Positions 42,470 through 53,621 of a stretch of 64,000 nucleotides of DNA are shown here, piece after piece. The stretch comes from Phymorhynchus buccinoides (taxonomy: Eukaryota; Mollusca; Gastropoda; Neogastropoda; Raphitomidae). How positions within the stretch are numbered: the stretch's first letter is position 1; every line of letters begins with the position of its first letter. Under the pieces are notes generated by a model. That model ran no database searches. It was not told the DNA's origin and saw only the letters and a program-made list of their open reading frames with translations. The position numbers were made by a program, and so were the translations under genes. The stretch lies in contig CM065695.1 in the NCBI GenBank assembly GCA_017654935.2, forward strand, positions 29,627,354 to 29,691,353, in the 5' to 3' direction.

Positions 42470-42735
42470 CAGATGCGTCATGCTGCTGTCATGCGCCTTA
42501 CTAAGAAATAGGCCCAGAAAGTCCGACCTCGGCTGGAGGAAATCTTTTTAAAAGCATTTCGTGAAAAAAGGCAGGAGAATGGACCGGTAAGGCAGAGAGA
42601 TAGTAGATGACAGTAAGCAAAGGGAAAAGACTGAGTCAAAGAGAGTGACAGATTAGAGGAAGTTACAAGCACAGAACTTCCAGAAGGTGTGGGAACTATT
42701 TATACAAAGGACCCCCTGGTATTTCCACAGGGGGA
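42470..42735 (-). mobile_element. Interspersed repeat family F, reverse copy
   Basis: It includes the reverse complements of the family's TTCTGTGCTTGTAACTTCC and GGTCCATTCTCC-type motifs, ending near GGTATTTCCACAGGG. Confidence 0.6.
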
Positions 42736-43512
42736 CTTTTTTTGTGTGGAAACCGTTGTAATGACCGCAACATTTCTTCAGTAATGTTTTTGTATTCAAC
42801 AATTTTTATTCCTTCTATTCATTCATTCCACAATTCCTGTTTTCACTCACTCTTTCATACCATCAACATACATTTATATAACTGAATTCAGAGCAAATTA
42901 GGGCAAGCATAAGAAGAAAAAGAAAAAACATCAACAGCTCATCATAGGTAATCTAATGAAAAGGTTAAAAAAAAGTTATGAATTTCAGAAACTTAATATA
43001 ATCTATTACTGATAGCAGTATTTTTAATATTGCACAATTATTGATTGTCGAAAGAGAAGGGTTTTTTCATTCAGGGATGGTAGACCTCCGCGAATCGCGG
43101 AAAATCCGCGAAAGTGAAATTGACAGCAACAAAAAGCCGGGGTCAAAATTCGCTTGGGTGCCTACAAATTACGTGCGTTAAAACCTATGCAATCGCTTCG
43201 CGGAACCGGATGTGAATGACTGAGCAGTCGTGCGCGGCCTAGCTCACGCCACACGTTTCCAGATTTGTGATCCTAGTGCTTCTTTTTCTTCTTCTTTGTT
43301 TTGATGCCCAACTTCATCATTTTAGTTTGGGTCGACATCTTTCAAATGAAATGCAGAATCGGTTGGATATTCTTCCGCGAAACCCACTTTGCCCCCACTA
43401 CCATGCCTGTTCATTACAAAACAGCAACAATGACATTAACAACAGCCACACAACAAACAATGAAGATCAAATCTCCAGTAATGTTGACATGTTTCCCTGA
43501 TGCTGTTACCAG

Positions 43513-43605
43513 CCCAGCGCAGTGTCTCTGGACAAGAAGGACATGGAGGCGCCGTCATCGCCCAGACTCCTGCGCACCGCCGACCTGCGCAGGGCTTTCT
43601 TCTTT
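43513..43605 (+). CDS. PIGN: PIGN exon I (block 2)
   Basis: This exon has 31 codons in phase 0. It reads PSAVSLDKKDMEAPSSPRLL, then RTADLRRAFFF, followed by GTATCC. Three AGs lie close together before it. The first (TTACCAG, 43511-43512) is chosen because only it keeps the frame from exon H and gives DLRRAFF, the conserved PIGN motif (human DIRRAFF). The hydrophilic stretch is a variable loop. Confidence 0.85.
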
Positions 43606-44139
43606 GTATCCTTTCCTCACTGAACCACGGTGTGTGTGTGCGCGCGTGCAGGATTTATTGAGCAGTTTTTCAGACCTGTTTACTCTACACTTTTCGAGTA
43701 GTATTCTACTCAATTTGGTTTTTTTTGCTGTCCCATCTTCTGGGCCGCACAGTGGCATTGCTCCCACGCCGCTCATTCCAAGTCCCAATTCGCAGCCACA
43801 CCTCAGCACGTTCAGGTCGCAGAATCCGAGACCAGCAGTCCTAGAGGAGCGATTCTATGTTAGGCCATCAGGAGGCAACCAACCGAGGAGACACTGCACT
43901 GCTGCTGAATCATTTTGGTGGAGTTCAGTGGAGCCTGTTCAATTTGGACCTCTACTACTATTCAAACCTGAAAAAAATGCTCTTTAATTCTTGATTACTA
44001 CTCATTTTCAGTGAACAATGTTTGATGGTTTAAGGAATGAAACTACACATCTTGCACCCAAACTACTCATTTCAGCTATCCAGACTACTCAAGATTTGTG
44101 TAGGGGGTAAGCAGGTCTGAGTTTTTCCTTCGTCGTCGA

Positions 44140-44460
44140 TTGCTCTGGACGGTTTCCTGTCGTATGAGCGCAGATACGTCATGCTACTGTTATGTGCCTA
44201 ACTCCTCCGAAGTTGGAGTGTGGCTGCCCACGAGGCGGGGTAATCAAAAACGGTCACACACGTAATGTTCTCATTCCTAGCTGGTGCATTTGTACCATGG
44301 TGTTCAAGTGCTTTGGCTGTTGGGACAATCCCTGGAGTCTTTTAGCCAGGATACGACAGCAACAACATGATGTGCCTTACTCAAGGGCCAGTCACACGTC
44401 AACTAAAATCAAACTATGCGATTCAAGACTTCCGGTGATCGCTCACGTCGGGTGAAGACG
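44140..44460. mobile_element. Patchwork of repeat fragments
   Basis: It has pieces of family F flanking sequence (TATGAGCGCAGATACGTCAT, also at 42460), a reversed piece of family E (ATCCCTGGAGTCTTTTAGCC near 44328) and a piece shared with 54640-54760 (CAAACTATGCGATTCAA). Confidence 0.45.
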
Positions 44461-44851
44461 TGAGGTGTATGGGCTCTTCAGTTTTAATTATTCTTGTAGT
44501 CCTTTCTGTTTTCTTGGCTTATTTTTTCGCCTGAGAATATCGATGTTACTTCGGCCTTTGTGTGTGCTGTGTTAAAAAAGATATATTACGTGCTTTTTGG
44601 ACATTTTCTACGGTAGGAAGTGTTAGGGCATATGCTGAGTCAGTGTAGCGCCAGGCGACATTTCGGTGCGTGAATTGTGTGCGCGGCAGAAACATGTGTT
44701 AGGCCTAGGCCTAGCCTAGTGAGCTTCTCATGGCAAACGGGGTGCAATGAAGTGTGTCAGTGACAGTATTTTGTGATGGAGTTGTTTGGATGAAATGCGG
44801 TGAATTCATCGGTTTAGTGTGTCACTGTCTTTCGTGTTTTCTTGTTGGGAC

Positions 44852-45766
44852 ATGACGTCGAACTTATCGAACTATTTTAGTAGAGGACAGTCCAAACGAA
44901 ATCTTTCGAGCTCTTCGGTAAGCGACGCTAGTCCTGAGAGCATAGAAAAGAAAGACAGACAGGAGAAGAAAAAATCGAGACAAGACAATTTCGATAGTAC
45001 ATTTAACATCGACGATAACCAGGAAAAAAGAGAAATGCAAGAAACTCTTGATGAAATTAAAACACAGCTTGAAAAGCTAGCAACAAAAGACGACATTGCC
45101 AGCCTCAAAGATGAGTTGAACAAAGTAACAGCAAAGTTCGAGAACCGTCTAGATCAGCTAGAGAGCGTTGTGTTCGATTTGAGAAATGAAAAGGACATTT
45201 CGGACTCGGAACTCAGGACAATGAAGGAGGACAACAAAGATTTGAGAGAGAAACTCGAAAATTGTCTGAAAGCTGATGAAAGTAGGAAAAGAGATTTGAA
45301 CGATCAAGAACAACACGGTCGGCAATTCAACCTGCGTGTGTACGGGGTGAAGGAAACGCAGATCCAGGGGAAGAAGGAGACCGTGGAGGACTGCGTTGGC
45401 CACTGTGTGGACGTGTTCGCCAACAAAATCAAAGTGCCGGTGACCAGCAAAGACGTGGAGATCGCCCATCGCACGGGAAAGCCGGGTGGGGCCAGGCCGA
45501 GACCTATAATCGTGCGGTTCCACAGCCGGATCCAGCGGAGCAGGGTCCTGGCTGAGCGGAGGAAGCTGAAGCAGACTGGTGTGAGTGTCGGGGAGGACCT
45601 GACCCAGCCCAACTACCAACTGCTTCGCCGGGCCAGTCAGCACTCTGCCACGCTGGCCGCTTGGTCGGCAAACGGTAAAATCCTGGTCAAGGTTAAAAAC
45701 GGCAAAACGGTAAGGCTAGACATAAACATGGATGTTAACGCTGAGCTGACCAAAGCGATGACATGA
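44852..45766 (+). CDS. L1-type ORF1 protein (coiled coil, RRM-like, C-terminal domain)
   Basis: This protein of 304 residues starts at the ATG at 44852. It has a basic, serine-rich start (RGQSKRNLSSSS), a long coiled coil (about residues 60-155) and an RRM-like part from about 160 (NLRVYGVKE, EIAHRTGKPG, RPRPIIVRFHS). A C-terminal domain follows (AERRKLKQTGVSVGEDL). The order matches trimeric L1 ORF1p, an RNA chaperone that packages LINE RNA. The first half is A-rich and the second half GC-rich. The frame is intact. Confidence 0.82.
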   Translation: MTSNLSNYFSRGQSKRNLSSSSVSDASPESIEKKDRQEKKKSRQDNFDSTFNIDDNQEKREMQETLDEIKTQLEKLATKDDIASLKDELNKVTAKFENRLDQLESVVFDLRNEKDISDSELRTMKEDNKDLREKLENCLKADESRKRDLNDQEQHGRQFNLRVYGVKETQIQGKKETVEDCVGHCVDVFANKIKVPVTSKDVEIAHRTGKPGGARPRPIIVRFHSRIQRSRVLAERRKLKQTGVSVGEDLTQPNYQLLRRASQHSATLAAWSANGKILVKVKNGKTVRLDINMDVNAELTKAMT

Positions 45767-46458
45767 GTGTGAAAATATACATGTGAACTAAACACTAAAT
45801 TAAGTCTTTTCCAGCTTTCCTTCTTCAAAAAGGTTGTGTTGTAGGCCTCATAATGTTTCAGTAACTCTGGGTATGTGTGGGCATTTAACAAGAGAACTGC
45901 TTCGAACTTTGTAGGTCAACCTCCCCCCCCCCCTCCCCCCTAGTTCTCTCCGTCATTCTGCGAAGGAAAAATAATCGGTGGACTTTTAGTGTGTTCTTTG
46001 ACATTCTATTGTACAAAAAGGTGCGTGGATGATATTTTTGCTCACATAGCCCTGTTGGACGCAGAAATATCCTTTTGCCCCCCCCCCCTCCTCACCCTTG
46101 CCTCATTCCCTCTCACCCAGTCCTGCTGCCACACCTCGCCATTTTTTCATCAGTGATGTCTACCAGGGAGTTAAAGGAAATGTGGCAATATTATGATTGT
46201 TTACTATAAGCTTTGCACCTTGATATGCGTAACAATGTTGATTATGTTTTATTATGCTTAATGGCTTTAATTTTTTTTTATATTATTTTTTTCTTTTCTT
46301 TTTTAACAATATAATAATGCTTTTTGTCTAGTCACCTGCCTCTTAATTTTGCACAGTTGACAATGTTTTGATTGATGTAACGTGGCAACATACTATCTCA
46401 CAGCTGTGAGATCCCATGGATATGAAGAAAACAGTTATTGAATTGTTGATCAACATAT

Positions 46459-46471
46459 AAAGTGTGTGTGT

Positions 46472-46513
<42 letters not shown>

Positions 46514-46566
46514 ATATGTTTGCGGGTAAGGGTGTGTGTATGTTTGGGTTTGTGTAAAGGTATGTA

Positions 46567-46618
<52 letters not shown>

Positions 46619-46935
46619 ATGTACAATTGTGTGTCTAGGTGTGTATGGGTATGGGTTTGTGCGGGCATGCGCATTTGCTGTATGTGCTCGCGCGATATGA
46701 AGACCACTGCATAATATGATACCATATGTTTTGATGCTTTATGTTTTTGTAATGCAGTTGCTGATGTGTGATTGTATGTAATATGTAATATAGTGGTTGA
46801 TGTGTGGTTATGATGATGAGGAGGATGATCAATCCCACAGGATGGTAATAGCAATTTGTTCCATTCTGTGCGTCGGTGGTTTGTTTTGATGTGTTTTTGG
46901 TGTGGTCTAGAGATAAGGGTGTGGGTGCACACATG
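46459..46935 (+). repeat. TG and GA microsatellites
   Basis: (TG)n lies at about 46461-46512 and (GA)n at about 46574-46616, both pure and long. Frames translated through them are artefacts. Confidence 0.9.
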
Positions 46936-47059
46936 CGTTTACATATGCACTTATTATTTACTTATTCTACTCGGTATACTTGTTATGATTGAAGATTTTT
47001 TTGTGCACACCTTTGTCTCTGGACTGTACTTGGGTACATCGGGGCAGATTATTGATGTA

Positions 47060-47170
47060 CAGAATGATTGTTATGATGATGATGGTGATGACAATTATGA
47101 TGATGAGGATGATGATGATGATGGTGGTGATTATGATAATAGTGATGATGGGGATGAGAATGATGATCTT
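47060..47170 (+). repeat. GAT-rich microsatellite
   Basis: These are repeats of GATGAT with GGT and TAT interruptions. A second (TG)n follows at about 47745-47788. Confidence 0.85.
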
Positions 47171-47753
47171 CATCCTATGATGGTAATTATAACTGTCATA
47201 CATGTCCAGGACTCAAAATAGTTTTTTCCCACCATGTATTTCTAACAATGTAATTTTGAGCCCATATTACAGTTTTCTTCTTGTTCTTTATATTAAAAAG
47301 ATTGAACATTAGCCTATAATGTGTTAAAATCTGCATACATACATGTTTTCTCTGTGTAACAGGCTTGTCAATTGTTGGATTCTCTTACTCTGGGAAATAT
47401 AATAATGACAAAAGTGAAGTGACTGAAAATTATATTGTAAACTGCAATACTTCAGATAAACTATATACTTTGTGTAACAATTTTTTATGGATAAAAAATA
47501 CATCTTTGATCCTTATTTGATTTCTTTCCGATCACAAATGTTGATCTCTATACACTAATTGAGCTTTGAGGCTGTAAAGTTGACGGCTGGCTTCTTGGGT
47601 TGTTCTGTTTTCTTTGCAGTGCTGTAGTAGTTTGTATAATTGTGCTTTTCAATATAATTAAGCTAATAATGGCGGTAAAATTATATAGATAATTTGTTTG
47701 GGATCATTTGAGCATTTTGTAGGTATTCCAAAGATGCATGCATGTGTGTGTGC

Positions 47754-47789
<36 letters not shown>

Positions 47790-48540
47790 ATGGGTGCAAT
47801 TTTTCTTGGTATACTAGGGATGTCCTGTTTTTGAAATTTACCAGAAAGTGAAGGTTTTTTGTTTGTTTTTTGTTCTTCCCCCTACACATTCATAAATCAT
47901 ATTTTGCTTCTTCAGCTGCAGGGGGTATTACCCCTGGACTCTGGCCTTCCTTTAACTGATTTTTTGCTCCGTTTTTCATTTAGTTACTGTGCGTTAGAAG
48001 TATACATGTCTGTTACATATTAATACCATTTCTGAAAAAATTTCATGGACTTTGATTCCTTTTTTTTTATTTTATTTTTATTTTTTTTATTTTATGTGTG
48101 TTTTCATGCGCTTGTCCTGATTTTACAATGTGAGATACGATAATATGATTGAACAATTTTGAAAGTTCGGATTTAAAAATTTAAAAAAAAAAAAAAAATG
48201 ATGTTGCGATAATATGATCCGACATGATGTGACATGTGAATGTTTCGATGGCTTGGGGTCGGGGCGGACTGTCTTTGGACGGCCCATTGACGTATTGTGG
48301 AGCTTGTTGTGAAGACTGATGGCTAGTGTCGGGGGAGGATGAAAGCAAGGCCCCCATTTTATGTAGCTATTGTTTGATAGAAGTTGTTGGTTTTTGTGAT
48401 GGGTCCGGTGGTGTGTCGGATGGTTCGTTTTGGCTCCGGGCTATCGATATAGTGTATGTACGATGTAATATAATGATATGAGGCATAGAAGAGGTGTATG
48501 ATGAAGGTACGAGCATCAACATTTGTGATTGTTTAATTGT

Positions 48541-48788
48541 TTGACCCTTTCGCCGCCAAAGTCGCATTTTAGCACCACAGAGATTTAACACCTATGTCAC
48601 TCGGGGGCATCAGGTTGGGGTCTGTTATACAGAGACCCTGTTGTCTTAGTTTTGGGAAGTAAGGGATAGACCTTATTTTATATATGTCACAGAAGAATCC
48701 CCAAATACTGCAGATGGATTTTGTTCTCTGCCCGGGTAAATTTGATGGACATGTTTTGCTGAAGTGTGGCTGGCGGTGAAGGGGTTAA
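48541..48788 (+). mobile_element. TTAA MITE family B, copy 7
   Basis: The left edge is mutated to TTGACCC; the right end GGCGGTGAAGGGGTTAA is complete. It is inserted between the ORF1 and ORF2 regions of the LINE. Confidence 0.83.
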
Positions 48789-49366
48789 TAACAGCTCTGC
48801 TTTACACGATTTGTTATTCTGGAATGTTTGCATTGTATGAAAGTATGAAACTGGTGTAGTTGGGCTTGCAAAGAATTGTGTGATGTGTGGTTTCTGTTTT
48901 GTTTTTTACTTTTGTTTTAATTTTGGAAGTAGTTTGTGATCCTCTAAATAATTTCTTAAATTGTTTATGTTCATGTGGAAGACATTACGCGTCCAATGTT
49001 AAATGTTGACAGCACTGGCCACTTTGGTGATGTTGGCACAAATAATAATGAGAGGTGAAATGAAATGTTGAGGATCCTTTAGTGACTTATTGTTTTAGTA
49101 CTGTCCGCATCTAGTTGTTGTATTTAAAATTAAAAAAGGATAAGTAAAAGAGAGGACATAGGTTTGGTTGTTGTTGGTTGTTTTGTTTTTGTTGTTGTTC
49201 CCCCCCCCCCCCTTAGTCTTACATAGTATAACGAGCGTGCGCGCGCATGTGTACGTGGGGGGGGGGGGGGGGCGCAAAATTTAGAGGTATGGGATAGGTT
49301 AACAAAAAATAGAATTTAAACATTGTATAGATTAAGCAAACACAAGTTCAGTTAGGCCTTCTTTTT

Positions 49367-49403
<37 letters not shown>

Positions 49404-49839
49404 GGGGAGGAAAAAAAAAGAAGGAAAGAAGAAAGTGGGGGAACAGGGAACCAAACATTGGCCTGCGTGCTTTCTTTTCCAACATATCGTGCGGTGCATG
49501 AAGCCTCCGTTTAGGCATGCAGAGTCACGTGTCGCGCGAAATTGGTGAGGGTTGGGAGGTGGGAGTTTGGCAATCTGGGTAGCGATTTTTGTAAAGCTGA
49601 TATGCACGCTCTTCTTGCATTTCTTTCTGGGACATTTTCATGTGGAATGCTGTTTGTTTTTGTTTTGAAACTTGCTGTGGGTGCTCCTTGTTTGCCAGGG
49701 ATCATCGGAAGAATATTTTCTTTGTTTTTGTTTTCATTTTTTATTTTGGTGGGTGTTTTTTTTGCTGGTGAGATTTGTGTTTGTCACTGTTGTTAATATT
49801 ATATATTTTTTTTTTATTTTTTTTTTTTTAGCAATATTT

Positions 49840-50823
49840 ATGGATAGTAGTATATCAGTTGTTTCTGTTAATTGCCAGGGCCTGAACAACAAACACAAGA
49901 GACGAGATGTATTCCATTACTTAAGAAATAAGAAACACTCAGTCTTTTTTTTGCAAGACACACATTTTGAAGATAAAATGGAAAAATATATTCTTTCCGA
50001 ATGGGGATATGAGGGATATTTTTCAAACTATGCTTCTAACGCAAGAGGGGTGGCCATACTCTTTAATAATAATTTTGAGTTCAAAGTAAAAAATGTGTAT
50101 AAAGGTAATGATGGTAATTTTGTTATAGTACAAGCTGAAATAAAAAAGCATGATTTTCTTTTTGTAAATATTTATGGTCCCAACAGAGATGACCCAGAGT
50201 TCTATGCTGCTTTAACTAAAAAAATAAAAGAATTTAGCGTTAATAGAATTATAATAGGAGGAGATTTCAATTTAGTTCTCGATCCATCAAGAGATTATCA
50301 CAATTACAAACAAGTTAACAATCCCAAAGCTAAAGAAATGATAGATAACATGATAGATGAGTTAGGGCTAAACGATGTCTGGAGAGATTTAAATGAAGAC
50401 AGTAGACGATTCACTTGGAGAAGAAACAATCCATTGCAGCAGGCTCGATTAGATTTTTTCCTAATTTCAGACCATATTTATTCTTTGGTAGAACATGCAG
50501 ACATTGACTGTGGTTACAGAACAGATCACTCCATGATTTTGTTAACACTAAAGTTTGATAAAAACTTTAAACGTAACACCTTTTGGAAATTCAATTCATC
50601 TCTTCTAAAGGATAAGGCTTTTTTGGATGAAATAAATGAAGAAATAAAAAACGTTAAACAAGAATATGCAGCTAGTCCTTATATAAGAGAAAATATAGAA
50701 CAGATCCCATTGTCTCAGTTACAATTTACAATTCCTGATGATTTATTTTTAGACTTTCTTCTAATGAAAATTAGGTCAAAGACAATTGCATACGCCACAA
50801 TTAAAAAAAAAGAAAACAAATGA
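49840..50823 (+). CDS. LINE ORF2, endonuclease part (frameshifted at its end)
   Basis: 327 codons from the ATG at 49840. It is an apurinic-type endonuclease domain: SVNCQGLNN, FLQDTHF (Asp where L1 enzymes usually have Glu), NIYGPNRD, IIGGDFNL, RLDFFLIS and TDHSMI. The frame ends at 50821-50823 because of a one-base change in the A9 run at about 50803; the continuation is in the next frame at 50786. This could be a real inactivating mutation or a homopolymer error. Confidence 0.85.
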   Translation: MDSSISVVSVNCQGLNNKHKRRDVFHYLRNKKHSVFFLQDTHFEDKMEKYILSEWGYEGYFSNYASNARGVAILFNNNFEFKVKNVYKGNDGNFVIVQAEIKKHDFLFVNIYGPNRDDPEFYAALTKKIKEFSVNRIIIGGDFNLVLDPSRDYHNYKQVNNPKAKEMIDNMIDELGLNDVWRDLNEDSRRFTWRRNNPLQQARLDFFLISDHIYSLVEHADIDCGYRTDHSMILLTLKFDKNFKRNTFWKFNSSLLKDKAFLDEINEEIKNVKQEYAASPYIRENIEQIPLSQLQFTIPDDLFLDFLLMKIRSKTIAYATIKKKENK

Positions 50824-52747
50824 AGAGGAGCATGTACTACAACAAGACATACAACAATTAGAAAGACATGAAAACAAAAGTGAAGATGAAATTCGAGTCA
50901 TAGATGCAAAACGAGAAGAGTTAAAAGTTATTCGAGAGAAAAGAATTGAAGGCGTTCTCTTAAGGTCAAGAGCCAGGTGGATTGCTGACGGGGAGAAGGT
51001 CACAAGCTATTTTTGTAATTTGGAAAAGAGACATTTTGTTAGCAAAAACATGGCTAGATTGATAGATAAGCATGGTATTACCTTAACTGAACAACATGAA
51101 ATCATAAATGAGGTTCAAGAGTTCTATGAGACTTTGTACAAGCATATAAATGTTGATGAGTGTGAAATCAATGATCTTGTAGATAATCTACCCCATTTAA
51201 ATGTTGATGAAGCTAACAGCTTAGAAGGTGAAATAACTCTGGAGGAGGCTAGTTTTGCATTAAAAAATATGAAGAACAATAAAAGCCCGGGTACAGATGG
51301 ATTCACAGCAGAATTTTTTAAGTGCTTTTGGAGTAAAATAGGTACTCTTGTGGTCAGAGCTTTGAATGCTAGTTTCATAAAGGGAGAACTTTCATGTGTA
51401 CAAAAACAAGGAATTATAACGTGTATTCCCAAAGGTGATAAATGTAGAGATTATATACGAAATTGGAGACCTATATCGTTATTAAATGTCATTTATAAAA
51501 TTGGATCTTCGTGCATTGCTAATCGCTTAAAAACTGTTCTGCCTGATCTTATCAATGAAGACCAGACAGGGTTTATTCGGAATAGGTATATAGGGGACAA
51601 TATTAGATTAATTTATGACACAATTGCATATTTAGATGAGCATAACTTACCCGGGCTTTTGTTGAACATAGATCTAGAGAAGGCGTTTGATTCAGTTAGT
51701 TGGGACTTCCTCTTCAAAGTTTTAAAAGCTTTCGGTTTCCGAAAAGATGTATGTAAATGGATAGAAACGTTTTATAGAAACATCAATTCGTGTGTTCTTG
51801 TTAATGGCCAAATATCTAATTGGTTTAGTATTAAAAGGGGTTGTCGTCAAGGGGATCCACTTTCACCATACCTGTTCGTTTTATGCATTGAAATATTAGC
51901 TACAATGATACGAGAAAATAAAGATATACACGGAATAACAATCAATAACGTAGAGCATAAACTTTCCCAGTATGCAGACGACACAGAATTTTTATTGGGA
52001 GGGGATAAAAAATCATTTGAAGCATGCATAAATACTGTGGAGACATTTGGAAGTAAGTCAGGTCTATTCATGAATTATGAGAAAACGAGTGCCATTTGGA
52101 TAGGCAGCGGGAAAAACTGTGAGGTACAATATATGGATCACCTGAACATAGAGTGGAATCCACCAAAAATCAAAATTCTGGGGATTTGGTTTACAAATGA
52201 TTTAAAAAATTGTTCAAAATTAAACTACGCAGAAAAACTAGCTGATATAACAAATTTATTCAAAATTTGGGTTCGAAGACAGCTTACTCCTATGGGCAGG
52301 GTTGCAGTCCTTAAATCTCTTATTTTGTCAAAGTTAATTCATTTGTGGATCCTGCTGCCTACCCCCCCAGACAATTTTTTTCAAACTCTACAAAATATGT
52401 GCTATAAATTTGTGTGGAATAATAAGCGTGATAAAATAAGTAGAAAAACTGTACATAAGAGTATGATAAATGGGGGTCTTGGTTTACCAGAATTGAAAAC
52501 GTTTGCCTCTGCTTTAAAATTAACTTGGATGAGAAAATACCAAAAAAGCAAGCATAAATGGAAAGCTATTGCTACATTTAATTTCCCTCTACTTGAGGAA
52601 ATACAAAACTATGGACCAGAAATTGTGTCAACATTCCGTAAAACAAACTTGTTTTGGGCCGATGTTTTTGATTCATATAAATTACTATTTTATAAAACCT
52701 GTCACAAAAACTCAGATGAACTTTTGGCTGATCCAGTTTTTTTATAA
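50786..52747 (+). CDS. LINE ORF2, reverse transcriptase part
   Basis: It continues the endonuclease ORF in another frame; there is no ATG of its own at the start. RT motifs in order: NNKSPGTDGFTAEFF, NWRPISLLN, DQTGFIRNRYIGDN, LNIDLEKAFDSVSW, RGCRQGDPLSPYLF, the catalytic YADDTEF, and ILGIWF. They fit the L1/Tx1 group. The frame stops at 52745-52747 after a T7-T8 run, where a second frameshift occurs. Confidence 0.88.
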   Translation: MHTPQLKKKKTNEEEHVLQQDIQQLERHENKSEDEIRVIDAKREELKVIREKRIEGVLLRSRARWIADGEKVTSYFCNLEKRHFVSKNMARLIDKHGITLTEQHEIINEVQEFYETLYKHINVDECEINDLVDNLPHLNVDEANSLEGEITLEEASFALKNMKNNKSPGTDGFTAEFFKCFWSKIGTLVVRALNASFIKGELSCVQKQGIITCIPKGDKCRDYIRNWRPISLLNVIYKIGSSCIANRLKTVLPDLINEDQTGFIRNRYIGDNIRLIYDTIAYLDEHNLPGLLLNIDLEKAFDSVSWDFLFKVLKAFGFRKDVCKWIETFYRNINSCVLVNGQISNWFSIKRGCRQGDPLSPYLFVLCIEILATMIRENKDIHGITINNVEHKLSQYADDTEFLLGGDKKSFEACINTVETFGSKSGLFMNYEKTSAIWIGSGKNCEVQYMDHLNIEWNPPKIKILGIWFTNDLKNCSKLNYAEKLADITNLFKIWVRRQLTPMGRVAVLKSLILSKLIHLWILLPTPPDNFFQTLQNMCYKFVWNNKRDKISRKTVHKSMINGGLGLPELKTFASALKLTWMRKYQKSKHKWKAIATFNFPLLEEIQNYGPEIVSTFRKTNLFWADVFDSYKLLFYKTCHKNSDELLADPVFL

Positions 52748-53621
52748 TAAAAGAATATTAGTTGGAAAATGTTTCATTCCAGGGAAAAGATTTATACATA
52801 AAGATGTATACTGCATAGCACATTTTCTGGATGATAATGGGAATTTTTTGTCTTTTGAATGTTTTACTCACAAATACAACATTGATGTAGATTTTGTAAC
52901 ATTTAATGGTTATAGAGCAGCATTATCAACATATGTCAGAAAGACAAATATTTCTGTTAAGAATAATAAATGTTTTGATACACCCATGTGCCTTAAAACA
53001 CTGCTGTCCATTCATAGAGGATCCAAACTATATTATGACACACTTATTGCCAATGATGTCCATGTAAAAGGGTGTACAAAGTGGAATGAAAAACTGAACA
53101 TTGATATTGATTGGAAGAAATGTTTTTTGTTTCTTAACAAAATATCTGATGTTAATCTTAAGTGGTTTCAATTAAGAATCATCCACAGATGCCTAGGAAC
53201 CAATGTAATATTGAAGTCGATGGGTGTATTAAACACAGATCGATGTAGCTTTTGTGCCATCTCCAAAGATAGCATATTTCATATGTTCTGGGAATGCCCA
53301 ATAATCCAAGAGTTTTGGAAAACACTGGCAAACTTATTAAAAGAGAAGTGTGAGAATGTTATTAATTTAAATTTGACGAAATCATTAGTTATTGCTGGAT
53401 ATGATAAAAACATGCGCATTGATAATATTTTTTATTCCATAATGCTACATGCCAAACAATATATATATAAATGTAGACTGAACAGTCAGCCTCCTGTATT
53501 AAATGTTTTTGTCTGCAGGTTAAAATATCGTTTCAAAATCGAGGAATATATTGTACGCAGAAATATGGCATATGAAGACTTTACTTCCAAATGGTCACTG
53601 TACAAACCCCTTATTTCTTGA
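52737..53621 (+). CDS. LINE ORF2, C-terminal part with cysteine motif
   Basis: This is the third frame of the same protein, beginning at the T run near 52737. It contains CSFCAISKDSIFHMFWEC, the C-x2-C...H...C zinc-binding motif found at the end of L1/Tx1 ORF2 proteins, and ends at 53619-53621. Together the three pieces account for a complete ORF2 interrupted only at two homopolymers. Confidence 0.8.
   Translation, partial: FFYNKRILVGKCFIPGKRFIHKDVYCIAHFLDDNGNFLSFECFTHKYNIDVDFVTFNGYRAALSTYVRKTNISVKNNKCFDTPMCLKTLLSIHRGSKLYYDTLIANDVHVKGCTKWNEKLNIDIDWKKCFLFLNKISDVNLKWFQLRIIHRCLGTNVILKSMGVLNTDRCSFCAISKDSIFHMFWECPIIQEFWKTLANLLKEKCENVINLNLTKSLVIAGYDKNMRIDNIFYSIMLHAKQYIYKCRLNSQPPVLNVFVCRLKYRFKIEEYIVRRNMAYEDFTSKWSLYKPLIS

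Noticed and set aside
43518..43524. Alternative acceptors CCCAG or CGCAG for exon I
   Set aside because: Only the first AG (43511-43512) keeps the frame with exon H and gives the conserved RRAFF motif; the others shift it.
45158..45643. 161-codon minus-strand frame opposite LINE ORF1
   Set aside because: Antisense shadow of a well-supported coding region.
46466..47221. Cys/Val- and Asp-rich frames
   Set aside because: Translations of TG, GA and GAT microsatellites.
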